The notes beneath the pieces were generated by a model, which was given only the letters and a program-made list of their open reading frames with translations, was not told the origin of the DNA and made no database searches. Made by a program: the position numbers and the translations under genes. Positions 43,325-55,111 of a DNA stretch of 64,000 bases are shown in pieces (the first letter of the stretch is position 1; each line of letters opens with the position of its first letter). The DNA is taken from NCBI RefSeq assembly GCF_016920785.2, contig NW_024609837.1:24739533-24803532 (forward strand), in the 5' to 3' direction. The stretch is from Ixodes scapularis (lineage: Eukaryota; Arthropoda; Arachnida; Ixodida; Ixodidae).

Positions 43325-43571
43325 CTTTCAAAGCATCTTTGCATTTTGAAGCAAGAGATTTTAGTTTCAGGTAGCGTTCTAACCAAAAAAGGTGAGGGAT
43401 ATTAGGAACCCTGTGCTAAAGAAGCAAACTATGATATCCCTGCTGTTTCCTTGCCCTAGGGATGTCATGTATATTAATCACTATGTTACTTACCAGGTTG
43501 TTTACACTTACTATTTGAGGTAAATAATGCTGGTTTAAAGACAGTAATATGATCCTAATGTCGCACTAAAT

Positions 43572-44098
43572 CAGGGCTAGCCAAACTGTGGCTCGCGAGC
43601 TGTGTGCGGCTCTTCGCGGGTCGAAGTGCAGCTCGCTACTTTCTGGTAAGTGTGCCTCCCTCCCCTCCTGTGTTCCTAAGACAAAAAAAATTCTAGAATT
43701 AAAAAAAAAACAAAAAAAACCAGCTCAATATTTTGGCAGTTTTGTACTACACTACATATGTACAGCTGGACTGCCTTTTGACGCAGATGTGTCCAGTGAC
43801 CCTGTTTCTTTTATTCTAGAAATAATTTTGAACCGTATACGCATAACGGGTGTCGGGGGCAGTGGCTGGCTATACCATGCATTCATATTTGCTCAGCGGT
43901 TGAAGAACCATTTTGCTGCCTGGTGTTAGTTGTTGTAGTTGACAATTATACTTGTCTCCTTTGGAAAGGACTGTTCCTTTCATATCGCTTCTTGTTAAAA
44001 GTAGCTCCCCTCTTTCCCCCCTTTTTTTCCTTTGTGGCTCTATCAACTTTTGTAGTTTTGTCTGCGGCTCTAACCCCATGTCACTCTGGCCACCCCAA
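43572..44098. mobile_element. hAT-type non-autonomous element, 8-bp target duplication
   Basis: Starts CAGGGCTAGCCAAACTGTGG and ends CTCTGGCCACCCCAA. CACTAAAT flanks both sides (43564-43571, 44099-44106). A CAGGGNT..CCAAACTG end and an 8-bp duplication are hAT features. 527 bp, non-coding. Confidence 0.88.
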
Positions 44099-44106
44099 CA
44101 CTAAAT

Positions 44107-47011
44107 TACCAGGTGACTATGTATTATTTGTTTTGACCCACAGTTTGACATTGGTTTTTAATTCTTGCCATAGAAATTGCATGAGACATAGTGAGACACA
44201 GACTTAAGGTGGAACATGCATGTCCTTTATCAAAGCTTGATTCCTTTTTTACCAACGCACAATTGTTATATTGTTTTGTATGATTATGATAGTTTGCTTT
44301 TAAATGACTGAAGTGTGAGGGCTCATGCTCCTACAATACTAGACAAGTGCATCTAGTACTGTAAACAATGTTTTCCTCCCAGCTCAATACTGTGCAGATT
44401 TAATATGTCTATCTTTGTGTTTATTCTTCCAGTAATGTATGACAATAGACAGCATAACCAAAAATCAAATTACAAAAAAAAAAAAAGAAAAAAGATTGAT
44501 GGCAATTTTAAATAATTTCATAGAGGTCCAGCTGTACCAAAAATGCCAAGCCCATCGGAACACACAGCGAGACTAATATTGATTGATCATCTGACATAAA
44601 TGCACCCATTCCGTGAGCAAGTGAAGGGCTGTTGTGTACTCTTTTACTACCGTGCGTGTGGTGCCACACAGCTTTTGTCGTTGTGCCTTTTTTGCTATGC
44701 CAATGATTATAATGCCACACATTCTTGCAGAAAATCCTTCTATACAAACCCTTAAATGCAAAAAGTGCTTCTATTCTGGAATCAATATCTTGAATGCCTT
44801 GTAGACTGCCCTTGGAGTAATGATTGTTTTTACTGAGATCATAACATTTCATTAGAGTTTTACGATCTTCATGGCCGTTTTTATAACACATTCTTTCTCC
44901 ATGCAATGAGTGGTAAAAGTGTGCTTAACCTTGCAAACCATTTATTTGTTTGATATTACGCTTATCGAGTTTGGATCACACACTGGGCAAGGCAAGAGCT
45001 CTGTGTGCTGAGGTTTCTGGGTGGCCACACACATTCTGAATGCACTCAGAGATTGAGTACTTTGCTTTATGTATTTTTGACCAACCACACTTATGTGGGC
45101 TGTGAAATGCTTTACGGTGACGTGTCTTCGAACACAGGACCTTTAAAGTTGGATCTTTTCACTGACCAAGGACAAAACACGTGCTCGGTTGCTGAGAAAT
45201 GTTTTCCTTTCATAGGCTTTGATAAGGCCCTCTAGTTTACAAAGGATACTCGTGTACGGGCCAAGTTCATCAGGCTCCTACAGACATTGATTTTCCAAAC
45301 TCAATTGATTCCCGCTTGCATGTAAACTATTTATAACAGTATCATTTAAATCTAGTTTCTTATGGTTCAATACCCTGCACCTGTGTCTGTTGTTTGGGGT
45401 CATCGAGGAAATATGTCATTTCTCATAGTCATCACGTTTTATAATTAGTAACCCAGCCCTACATTTTATCATTAGTAACCCTGCACCAAATGTGCCATTT
45501 TGCACTGGAGGCAATTTTCTGTGCCATCCTGATAAAAAAATCTGCCATATTCCGCTAAATTGTGTGACTGGAAGAATTAGGCAGCGACATGCACCACCTA
45601 TCGTAGCCACACGCAACCTGAGTTGCGGAAAATTGAAGGACTCCTAGCGGCTGTGCTGTCAACCGGGGCAGGTGCTTCTTTCTGAGGCAAACACAAGCCT
45701 TTCCGGAAACATGACTAAGCTAGCTGGCAGAAACAAAAAGCTGCAACAGCTTTAAGGGAAGGGCCTTTGATAAGTTCTTTATGTTCAAAATAAACTAAGT
45801 GCAGTAAGTTGCATCTGCAGTTGTGTCAGCTTTTTTATATGAGAAAGATCTCTTTAATAATCTTTTGCATTTGATTTCTATGATATATTTTTCATAGTTA
45901 AAGGGGTATTGTGTGGATGGTTAAACACATGTTGGTGCCTAAATTACAGTAACAAAAGAGGGACTACCCTTTTTTGTTACCCTAACAACTTTTATTCTCT
46001 GAATACCCGGACTTCAGTCTTCACTCTATGCTAGTTGTTGTCTCAAAATTCAAAATAGCAATTGAAAAAACTATGAATGAAAATGATGCTGATACTAACA
46101 CTCAAATTTCCGCGTGCTCTCCAGTGGATTGACGTCACAAATGGTACAGACTTTCAGGTCGCGCAGGTAGTCTTAAACAGAGCATGTTGAGTGTTTCTTC
46201 GTGCCCCTCAGTGAACGAGCTTCCAAGCATTCCTTTCCCACCATCAAACGTCTTGTAATCAGTTAAGAACGCGGTGTACTGCCCACTTCGTACCATTTTC
46301 GTCATTGCCCTTCAGTGTTGCCAGTGGGGGCTCACGGTATGAGAAACACAATGAAAACGAAATTTGAAAATGTAATAAATTCGCAAAATATAATTTTATT
46401 TATACAATATTTGAGGGACTCAAGGGAGTGCTCTAAAGGGAGTGGAGTGCTCCAAAATTAGTTTTCGGGTGTTTTGAAAATTGCTCCAAATCGCAATAGA
46501 CTTTTTTTCAAAAGTCCATCGAGCGACATTGGCGGTCGCCCTTGCTTGTACACGAAGCGCGTGATTGGATGCAAGTCTTCGCCGAACACTGACGCAGCGC
46601 TCGTTTTCAATACAAGCTCAGAGTATGTGAGCAAGCAATGGTGGTCAGGCATTGGTGCGGACATTTTGAAAAGGGTCTATTTTGCAGTAACGTCGCTGAT
46701 TGTATGTAAAAGAAAATACCCCCTGACTGCTTGCATGATGCTAGTCCTTTCTTTCTGGTCTTCTCTTATACTTAAATGAGGAGTTTGTTGGAGAATTTTC
46801 GGATTTACAAACGTGGGCATGCGACTTTAGGACAAGCTTTTCTCGTACAAGCGTTCGTGCAGAGTGGTGACACTCTTGTGCCTCTGCCCTTCGTTTCGCT
46901 AGAGATGACTTGTGCGATTTTATGTCAGTCAGACAACTTAAACAGGAGAAGATAGTCGGGCCTAATCTTTTTACGTGACGCAGTGTATTGGTGACTGACA
47001 GCTTTAAGCCC
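44107..47011. other. Intergenic stretch
   Basis: No host gene recognised. A 132-codon open frame on the minus strand (44508-44906) shows no family I know and may be chance or transposon debris. The frame at 45005-45235 contains a short 2A-like motif. A TTAAAGGGG end is present at about 45900 without a clear partner. Confidence 0.4.
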
Positions 47012-48145
47012 TTAAAGGGATGGTGAACCGAAATTTGGATTTAAAAAAAAAACAATGCTGGAGATGTAGGCGGGATGCTGCAATCCCTACAACACACTGA
47101 TCTCTATGTCTATTTGCTGGATCGCGTTTGACCAGCTCCTCCTATGGACCGGAATGCGGTCACTGGCGGCCATCTTTAGGTAGAGTTATATCATCTCTAG
47201 CCATCATAGTAATATGGCGGACAGCGCAACGGCGGCCGGGTGCCATAAAATAGCCGTAGATCTAGTACACTGTACCGTGGGTGACATTTCGTGCTTGATT
47301 GAAATTCTTCGACGAAGCAGATTCTTGAAACCCGGCGTGAACGGTAGCCTCATCTTTGAGGACCCGGAAAAAGTTCTACGAAAGCGCAGCACCGGCGGAA
47401 AGCAGCGCAGCTCGCATCAAAAGCAGACTCCGTACCGTCGTCTGCTTTCGATGCTTCTTTCGATGCGACTTTCGATACGTGCTGTGCTGCTTTTCTCCCG
47501 GTGCTGCGATTTCGTGAAACTTTTACCAGGTCCTCAGAAACCGGACTACTGTTCACGCCGGGTTTCAAAAACATGTTTCGTCAAATAATTTTAATCAAGC
47601 ACGCAATATCACCCACGCTATTTTGACCGCAGCCTGCCAACCCACCTGCCAAAACGCTATCTGCCATGGATGGATGATAGCGGCTGCAGCAGCTTACATT
47701 GGCTAGAGGTGATATAACTCTACCTAAAGATGGCCGCCAGTGACCGCATTCGCGGAGCGGGCAAACGCAATCCAGCAATTGTCATAGAGATCAGTGCTAC
47801 AACACTACTAGTAAGCGATATCTCAAATGGACGCCCATATTTTTGGAAAAAGAAGTCGAGACTGAACCAGGCCGACGAGGCGCGTGACGTCAAAATACCT
47901 AGTTTCCTTCTCTCTTCGCTTAGCTCCCTCAAGGCTGCGAGGTGGAGAAGACGCAAGGCCATTCCCTCTCCTTCTCGGAGAAACATACGTCAACATTCCT
48001 GCCAAATGCGCCTCTTTTTTTGGAAAATACGGTCATCCGTTCGAGATATTGCTGTGTGAGTGATGTTTTGGTGTTTGTAGCATCCCGTTGCATGCTTTTG
48101 CCGCGTGTTTTGGGGAATCCAGATTTCGATTCAGCATCCCTTTAA
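47012..48145. mobile_element. TTAAAGGG-ended element with long internal foldback
   Basis: The left end TTAAAGGGATGGTGAACCGA matches the inverse of the right end TTAAAGGGATGCTGAATCGA, and the match continues (AATTTGGAT / AATCTGGAT). Inside, GCGGTCACTGGCGGCCATCT...AGGTAGAGTTATATCA (about 47155) returns inverted at about 47720-47745. TTGAAACCCGGCGTGAACGG and TCAAGCA also return inverted, so about 600 bp can fold on itself. Confidence 0.8.
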
Positions 48146-48425
48146 CTGTTTTGGACGAGCGTGGCTCGTCCACCTAGAGCTTTCCCCAAAGCGTTTAGGA
48201 CGAGTTTGTCCGCGCACTCTACCTTGCCCCTTGGCTGGTTTGGACGACCCAGGCCCGTTCAGAGCTTGGTTTGCACCCATTGTGCAGAGATGGCAGTGCA
48301 TGTTTTTATTGTACTTGTTTTTAAGGATGGCAACTAATTGTGGAGACAAATGCAATCCAAACCGCACACGCAAAAAAAAAAAAAATCAATTTAGAATTAA
48401 AAGTTGAGAAGAAAAAAAAAAACGG

Positions 48426-49713
48426 TTAAAGGGGTAGGGAAACAAACTTTTGCTTTCTTTTTGTTTGTTTAGATATGGTCTATGTTGACGGAAGGGTAAA
48501 AACACAGGCGAGCTGGTGAAGAACTTTCATAGTAACCGGAGGCACGGAACGATAAAAAAACTGACAAAACACTTTCTCAAACACATTTGTTTTTGTTTGG
48601 GCTTGAGACTTCTTGTTTTGTTCCTTTTTTTATCCTTCCGTGTCTCCAGTTACTATGGGTGGTCTATGTTAAGGCGGCACCCCAGAAACACTAGTCTAGA
48701 CTATTGTTTCTGAGCTGCCAGCAGAAAAGTCAAGAAAACTAGTCTGTGAAGCTCCCTTAGAATGCCGCCACATCCTCGGCCTCTAAGAAGCAATGCCAGT
48801 TCGCGGCAGTATGGCTCCCTGGTGGAGTTGCTTAGTCCTGAATGTTACTTGGCGTAGAATGGTAACAAGTCTACTACATTATGTATGTTCACTCCCAAAG
48901 TGCTTCTGCAACGTGCATTCCACACTGTCACGATTGCCATTCCTTACATACGTTAGATAGGAGCTTGATCTGAGGATGGGAGGACTTCTGCCAGGCCGAC
49001 CATACCACTCCCCCCCTGGGAACGCGCCATGAACAACGCCCTCAAATATGGCACCCAGTGAATACCTTATACAAATGGCTTGCAGTTGTCGCCATAGCAG
49101 GGTATTGAATGTTCCTTCGAGTTACTATTTCCCTCAAGCTGCGGTGTGAAACTAACACAATGAACCAAACACTCGTTGCACATAAAATACCGTCGTGGCC
49201 GTGAATGATGTTATGGGCAAGCTATGTATAATATCTGAGGACTTTACGTCATGTATAGACCTTTTCTGCAAGTGCGCCGCCATCTTGAATTGACGTCACT
49301 TCCAGTATGGGCGAAAACAGTGTTTTGCCTTTGCCATGCCAACAGAAGGCATTTAGGATATAAGTGCAATCGTCACACTTTCTCGTTTTGCCTCCCCTTT
49401 ATTTTTTTTAATATTTGCCGGTTGAAACGTTGGATTATTTTTTCGTCGCCCATACCGGATACGCCTGTTAGGTGGCTGGGGACGAGAGTACACAGAAAAG
49501 GTCTATAGGCGTACAGTCCTCGGATATTACTACTAGGCGAGATTGTCACGCATTAGTGCCACCAAGTGGCAACGCTCGCAACTACAGTACCCTTGGCTGT
49601 GCAGCAGCTACTGATGTAATGAGCATGATGCACATTGCGCTTCTTGCTGGCCGATTTTGAAGCAAGAGGCAGAGAGCCCGCGGCCACACCATTTCGTTTC
49701 CATACCCCTTTAA
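48426..49713. mobile_element. TTAAAGGGG-ended element with a nested MITE
   Basis: The left end TTAAAGGGGTAGGGAAACAA matches the inverse of the right end TTAAAGGGGTATGGAAACGA. The 254-bp TATAGACC-ended MITE lies inside. No transposase. Confidence 0.75.
49254..49507. mobile_element. 254-bp MITE with TATAGACCTTTTCTG ends
   Basis: TATAGACCTTTTCTG at the left; CAGAAAAGGTCTATA at the right. It shares the interior GCCGCCATCTTG...CACTTCCAGTATGGGCGAAAA with 53729 onward, showing a family with at least two members here. Confidence 0.85.
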
Positions 49714-49843
49714 GTAACATAGAGGGTAGCTATCCAGAGGAAGGTGACTCACTGTTGTTTAGCATGTAGAGCTGACAGGTCTTGAGCAAAAAAGAGGGAA
49801 AGTATGAAAAGCTCAATGTTTCTTCATTTTAAACGATTAAAAA

Positions 49844-49849
<6 letters not shown>

Positions 49850-49907
<58 letters not shown>
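49850..49907. repeat. (AT)n microsatellite
   Basis: An uninterrupted AT run follows a short A-run. Confidence 0.98.
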
Positions 49908-49910
<3 letters not shown>

Positions 49911-49913
49911 TGT

Positions 49914-52500
49914 TACTTTTTTTTTGTCTGGTTCTTCTGGGTTGCTGCACAGATCCTACTCACAGCTGCATTAGTGAGGCCCAGTTTGCATTTGTAGATA
50001 TTAGATGGAGGGGCCTTTTTTCTGGGAGCACCCTCTAATGAGCGTCTTGACTTAGGGTGTGCCCGACTAATCTTCAAGAGTCGTGCCAGACCAAGAAGCT
50101 GGCAATTCTTAAATGCTTCCGGGAGAGTCTGCTCTGGCTTGGGTGCCTGCCAACTCTCTTGTTGTGGAAGAAAGAGTGGTAGAGGCGATGGGAACACGAG
50201 GGTAGGGCAGAACTGTGCTAGAGAATAGCACTAGCCTCTTTAAACAGAAACATGTTGATGGTCACCGGGGGGGGGGGGGGGGGGGAATGGTTGGCCTGGT
50301 CAGAGCAGATGAAAGCCTCCCGCCGCTGTGCATTGGCTTCAGCTTCATCTGTTGAAAAAAGCAGGAGCCAAGTTTGCAGGCACTGTTTGTGAGAGCATCC
50401 TTTCTTTATTAAACAGAATGCACATTTCGTGGTTCTGTTTTTTTTTCAAACATAAATTTCAGACTTTGGCAGATCTGTTAAAAGTGTGAATGCCGTGATA
50501 CTTTCTTCAGTGATGTGCCTGTCATGCCCAGGTTTTACAATTGAGCATTTCAGGAATCCTGTTTGGGAGGAAATGCATGTCTGATGGAGGGAATGCTGCA
50601 TTATAGTGGGCGAGATTCTTGTCCGTAGTACACCTCCAACGGATTGTGCGGAAGGCAAGTCGACCACAATGCGTTCTCTCGCGCAGAAGTGCCAAGGAGG
50701 AGCGAAGTGGTGAGGAGTCTCCATGCATAAGACTAAGAGGAGCGAAAAGATGAGGGAGTGATCACATGTGCAAGAAAGCTCAGTTCGAGCAGATTACACT
50801 TTCCTCAATGGGTAGCAGATAGAATCTCTGTTTTGACTGCTTCATTCTTTGTATATCGTCTGGTAGTTGTTAGTTGACAAAACAATGTGCAGTCGTAATC
50901 CATATGAAGGTGAATACGTGATTGTCAACCGCTCCATACTGGCAGTTTCATATAGCGGTGACCGAGGCTATGGGTGTGTGCTGGGAACCAAGTGTGGTGA
51001 GACGTGTAGGCCACTGTAACTGATCACGACTGCACCCATTTCTACGACTTGCAGACGACGCCAGAGCTCTGCGGCTTGGCGTTTTGATGAGCACCCACTG
51101 TGCAAGGAGCAGACAAACTTCAGCCTTTCTGTCTACCCACTATATATCCTCTAATTAAAGCTTGGCTCTGTGATGTGCCCTCTGCGCAAGAAGCAGACAT
51201 ACCTGCCGGTCATATGAGCGGTCTTCTGCTTTAGCCTCTCGAAATAGTCCTCGTAGCACGGCTGACCATGTTTCTGTGTGTTTCGTTAAGCTCTTGGATT
51301 GGGAACTCTTTATCATCACAGGATATGACTGCTTATCTCTTTTCAGTGGTGAGCTGCTGTTATCATTGCTCATTGGATAGCCTCTACTTTTGTTTGTTAT
51401 CATTGATATCTTGAGCTCGGGGTAGGTTTTGTTCAGGTATTGTTTGTAATCACCGATGCAGGCAAGCAAACACTTGGTTTTATGGAATTGATGGTATTTT
51501 CAGAGATAAACTTTTTCCCTTGGGAGTCGGCCTTGTTTTGAGCAAACCTAATGCTGCTGGCCATGCAGTTTTTCAAAAGTTGTGCAAAGGGAATGTTTTC
51601 TGGAAGCAACAGCTTTGTGCCATCAAGTATCTTTTGGCTTTGTTATGTCCCGGCATAAAAATATTATCCAATAGGCCCTTCTTGCAGTCTTGTTTGGGCT
51701 CACCTGAAGGTCTGTATGTTTTGCATGTTTTCGGAGAATTCTGTGCATTGCCTTACGCTTAAAGCGGATGACACTTGGCTTTCCAAATACATATTCCATG
51801 CAGGCTTTGCTTCTAATTGTCTATTTCTTTCGCCCTTCCTTTTTTTGTTTCTAGGTCTTTGTCTTCAAGTTATTGGGCATAATTTATGTTGCTGTACTAT
51901 GTATGAGCATAATCTGGCCAAAAGCACAGGGAGCCTATTAAAGCAACACAGTGACGCACATGACAGCTCTACTTAGAAGGAGTCTGCTTTAACATTACGT
52001 CGTAACATGCCTCTCTCCAATGCCTTGATTGGCTCACTGGGGCTTCAGCTTTCACTGTATGCCTAGTTACACTGAAATGGTTCATGCCTAGCAGATTGAC
52101 TTCCATAAAGTCATATCCTCATTACCAGCAGCTGTTTGCTTGTGTTTTTTCATGGAAACAGGAAAGCCTGAGACTAGCTGCACCACAAGCAAAAATTTGG
52201 GAGGGACCTTCATGACACTTGCTGTACCGCTAACTATTAACACGGAGGTCGAACTGTGGGGGTGCTTTGTCTTGTTTGATTTTCCACCAAGCTCGGGTGT
52301 TTGCCCAACAGAAGGACTGTGGGCTGACATTATTCCGTCATTTACACCGATCGAGCGCAGTGCATAGATTTTACACGAGTGCTGCGGCTGGGGCTCACAT
52401 TCAATTGGTGCTTCACTGATTGAACACAAGCCCCAGCAGACCACTGGTGCAGCGTTTGGCTACGTCAGCCGAGCACTGCGTCAGAAACACAAAAACAAAT
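49914..52500. other. Intergenic stretch
   Basis: No gene recognised. A G-run is present near 50270. The segment about 52010-52080 (GCCTTGATTGGCTCA...GGGGC) loosely resembles 15700-15770. Confidence 0.45.
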
Positions 52501-52519
52501 GTGCGACGGTCGGATCTCG

Positions 52520-52880
52520 TCCTTAAATAGCTGGACCTCATTAGGGTGCACGGAAAGCGTCGCCGACCGGCGCGTTTAGTGTCCCATTCCGTCGGCGCAT
52601 CGAAAGTGGTTCCGGGGTGGCAACAAATGGCTTCACAGAAGCTGGGGCGTCGTGCCGTCGGATGTCGTGATCCTAGTAATCCGGCCTGTAAGTCCTGGGA
52701 AAAAAAAGCGCCTGAGAATGCGAGTGTCGCCGTCATTGCGGCGTCCCTCTTCCTGACTGGGGAAGCTTCCGCGGACTGTGAAGCTGGAAGGTAACCTGCA
52801 GTGGGAGGGGCACCTGCTGTGTCCATCACCGCCGTTGTGATGCCTCCAGGATCCCTGCCGGCGACAGCGTGACAGTAGTA
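52520..52880. repeat. Dispersed repeat, copy 2 (related to 10.1-10.4 kb)
   Basis: It carries the blocks GGCAACAAATGGCTTC, GTCGGATGTCGTGATCC, GAAGCTTCCGCGGACTGTGA and GGCGACAGCGTGACAG in the same order as the copy at 10080-10440. Confidence 0.6.
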
Positions 52881-54168
52881 TCCGGGGCTGGCATTGGGTA
52901 ACGTGGGACCTGGGCTAAAAAAAATAAAGAAGAAATGACTAAACAAAGTGTGAAGAAAGGGTGGACAGTTAGATATGTGCAAGATAATTTAAATTATACG
53001 TCCTATCATTTTATATGGTCACATTTGGTTGTCTTCAAATGGAAGAACTACAAGTATAAAAAATAAATAAATGTTCTCAAATTAGGGACATGCTGTGAGC
53101 ATGCGCACGAACGAAGAATACCCGAATCAGCGAATTTGCTGGAGTATAGTACAAAAAGCTGATACGGCGTGTACACTACCATAAAACACCATGGGGAGTG
53201 CCCTTCACACCTTCCCTGAAAACTGGATTAATCTAGGTATGGGCGCTTGTCCGGTCTAATCAAACGCCCAAAAAATGCCTGAAAGAAAAAAAAAAGTTTT
53301 TTTTTAAACAGTCTGGTTACGCTTGTCAAAAAATTATTTTAAAGCAAAAAAAAAAAAAATTTTAGAGCAACATTAACGGCGCGAAACGCGACTTAGTCGG
53401 TAGTCACCCCCTTTCCACTTGTTTTCTCTCAGCATTTTGGGCACGTGGAGGAGAGGAGGAGAGGTGGATTGGGTTCGCCTTCGTGTTGAGGTGGAAAGAG
53501 CAAATTACCATCTCGTTGAGTGAAGGACCATTCCGCGACGTCATGGACCTCAATATTGGTCTAATTTTTTTTTTTTCGTGTAAATTTTATTTTTTGACAC
53601 GCATATCCCAACCAGACTTTAAAAAAAAAAAGATTTTTTTCTTTTGAGGGACCCTTTAATGTATAATTTGCAAGATTCCCAGATTTATAACACATTAATG
53701 GTGGGTGCTTCTGTGGTATTTTAGAGTATATAGACCCGCTTCGCAAGGGTGCCGCCATCTTGGAATATCGTCACTTCCAGTATGGGCGAAAACATTGTTT
53801 TGCCGTTGCCATGCCTATAGAATACATTTAGGATATGAGCGTGACTGTCACCCCTTCTTGTTTTGCCTCCCCTCTATCTTTTTACTATTTGCAGGCTTAA
53901 ATTTTGGATTATAATGCAATTAAATGCAAAGGGGCAAACGAGCTGGACAAGGAATGACGAAAATAATCCCTGAAGATGTTTTATTATTTCTTTGTCGCCC
54001 GTATCGGATATTTCTACCAGGCGGCTGGGGACGAGAGTAGATGAAAAAAGTGAAAGCTGCTTACAACTCCCTGTAACGCCGAATTGGAGCGCAGCTCTTG
54101 AGGAGGAGGAGGGAAGGGCACTGGGGGGGGGGGGGGGGGGTTAAACTAACCAGGGGGGGGGGGGTCAC

Positions 54169-54750
54169 GTGACCCCCGATGCCGATGATGTAGTCACTGA
54201 TGACGTCATCATCGACGATGACGATGCGGGTACCGATGACGTCATTAGTGACGTCACTGATGGCTTCACCAGTGATGATGACGATGACGATGCGAATGTC
54301 GGTGACGTCATCAGTGACGTCGCTGATGACGTCAACAGTGATGATGACGATGACGATGTGGATGTCGGTAACGTCATCAGTGATGATGACGATGACGATG
54401 CGGATGCCGGTGACGTCATCAGTGATGATGACGATGACGATGCGGATGCCGGTGACGTCATCAGTGACGATGACGATGTGGATGCCGGTGACGACATCAG
54501 TGACGTCACTGATGACGTCATCAGTGATGATGACGATGATGATGCGGATGTCGGTAACGTCATCAGTGATGATGACGATGACGATGCGGATGCCGGTGAC
54601 GTCATCAGTGATGATGACGATGACGATGTGGATGCCGGTGACGTCATCAGTGATGATGACGATGACGATGTGGATGCCGGTGACGTCATCAGTGATGATG
54701 ACGATGACGATATGGATGCCGGTGACGTCATCAGTGACGATGACGTCATT
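54169..54750. repeat. 42-bp minisatellite with repeated TGACGTCA palindromes
   Basis: The core unit GTGACGTCATCAGTGATGAT + GACGATGACGATG(C/T)GGATG + CCG is 42 bp and is repeated with shorter and longer variants across about 580 bp. Fourteen exact TGACGTCA octamers were counted, the consensus cyclic-AMP response element. Because 42 is divisible by three, long open frames appear in several frames and on both strands (Asp-rich GDVISDDDDDD on plus). These are judged not to be genes. Confidence 0.93.
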
Positions 54751-54759
54751 GGGGGTCAC

Positions 54760-55015
54760 GCGACATCGGCGGGGGTCACGTGACCTCAGGGGAGTCACGT
54801 GACTTCGGGGGGTCACGTGACCTCGGGGGGGGTCACGTGCCCCCCACGAGGTCACGTGACCCCGGTGGGGGGCTCGCGCGGTGCATTATGGGACATTTCC
54901 CATGATGCACCGGGGTCACGTGACCTCGGGGGGTCACGTGCCCCCCCACGAGGTCACGTGACCCCGGTGAGGGGCTGGCGCGGTGCATTATGGGACATTT
55001 CCCATGATGCACCGC
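54760..55015. repeat. GTCACGTGAC array with a duplicated 102-bp unit
   Basis: Eight CACGTG palindromes, mostly within GGTCACGTGACC; a ninth is at 54164. A 102-bp unit starting CACGAGGTCACGTGACCCCG occurs at 54845 and 54947. Each copy ends in the near-palindrome GGTGCATTATGGGACATTTC CCATGATGCACC. A GACGCC-type triplet run follows (55020-55070). Confidence 0.93.
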
Positions 55016-55111
55016 GCGGTTACGCCGACGCTGACGCCGACGCCGACGGCGACGCCGACGCCGCTCAAGCCGGAAACGGGCCCCTAAGAGCTGCGCTCTA
55101 AAAAGTCTATA

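Larger units (their letters stand above)
53729..55111. mobile_element. Expanded relative of the 49254 MITE carrying the CRE/E-box arrays
   Basis: It begins TATAGACCCGCTTCGCAAGG and ends with AGTCTATA (inverted TATAGACT). The first ~330 bp follow the 49254-49507 element (GCCGCCATCTTGGAATATCG, CACTTCCAGTATGGGCGAAA, GGCTGGGGACGAGAGTA). Where the short copy ends, this one continues with GAGCGCAGCTCTTGAGG, repeated inverted near the right end (CTAAGAGCTGCGCTC). The satellite arrays lie between these. Confidence 0.6.

Noticed and set aside
44508..44906. 132-codon minus-strand frame
   Set aside because: No recognised family, no splice context and A/T-rich surroundings. Kept only as unassigned debris.
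32237..49713. TTAA at the termini as evidence for piggyBac
   Set aside because: piggyBac ends usually begin CCC(T/A) after TTAA; here AGG follows, so TTAA alone does not justify the assignment.
54061..54855. Long open frames on both strands over 54.1-54.8 kb (up to 264 codons)
   Set aside because: All come from a 42-bp minisatellite whose period is a multiple of three, so any stop-free frame stays open. The composition (Asp-rich, Ile/Val-rich or Ser-rich depending on frame) is low complexity, and no splice or start signal supports any of them.
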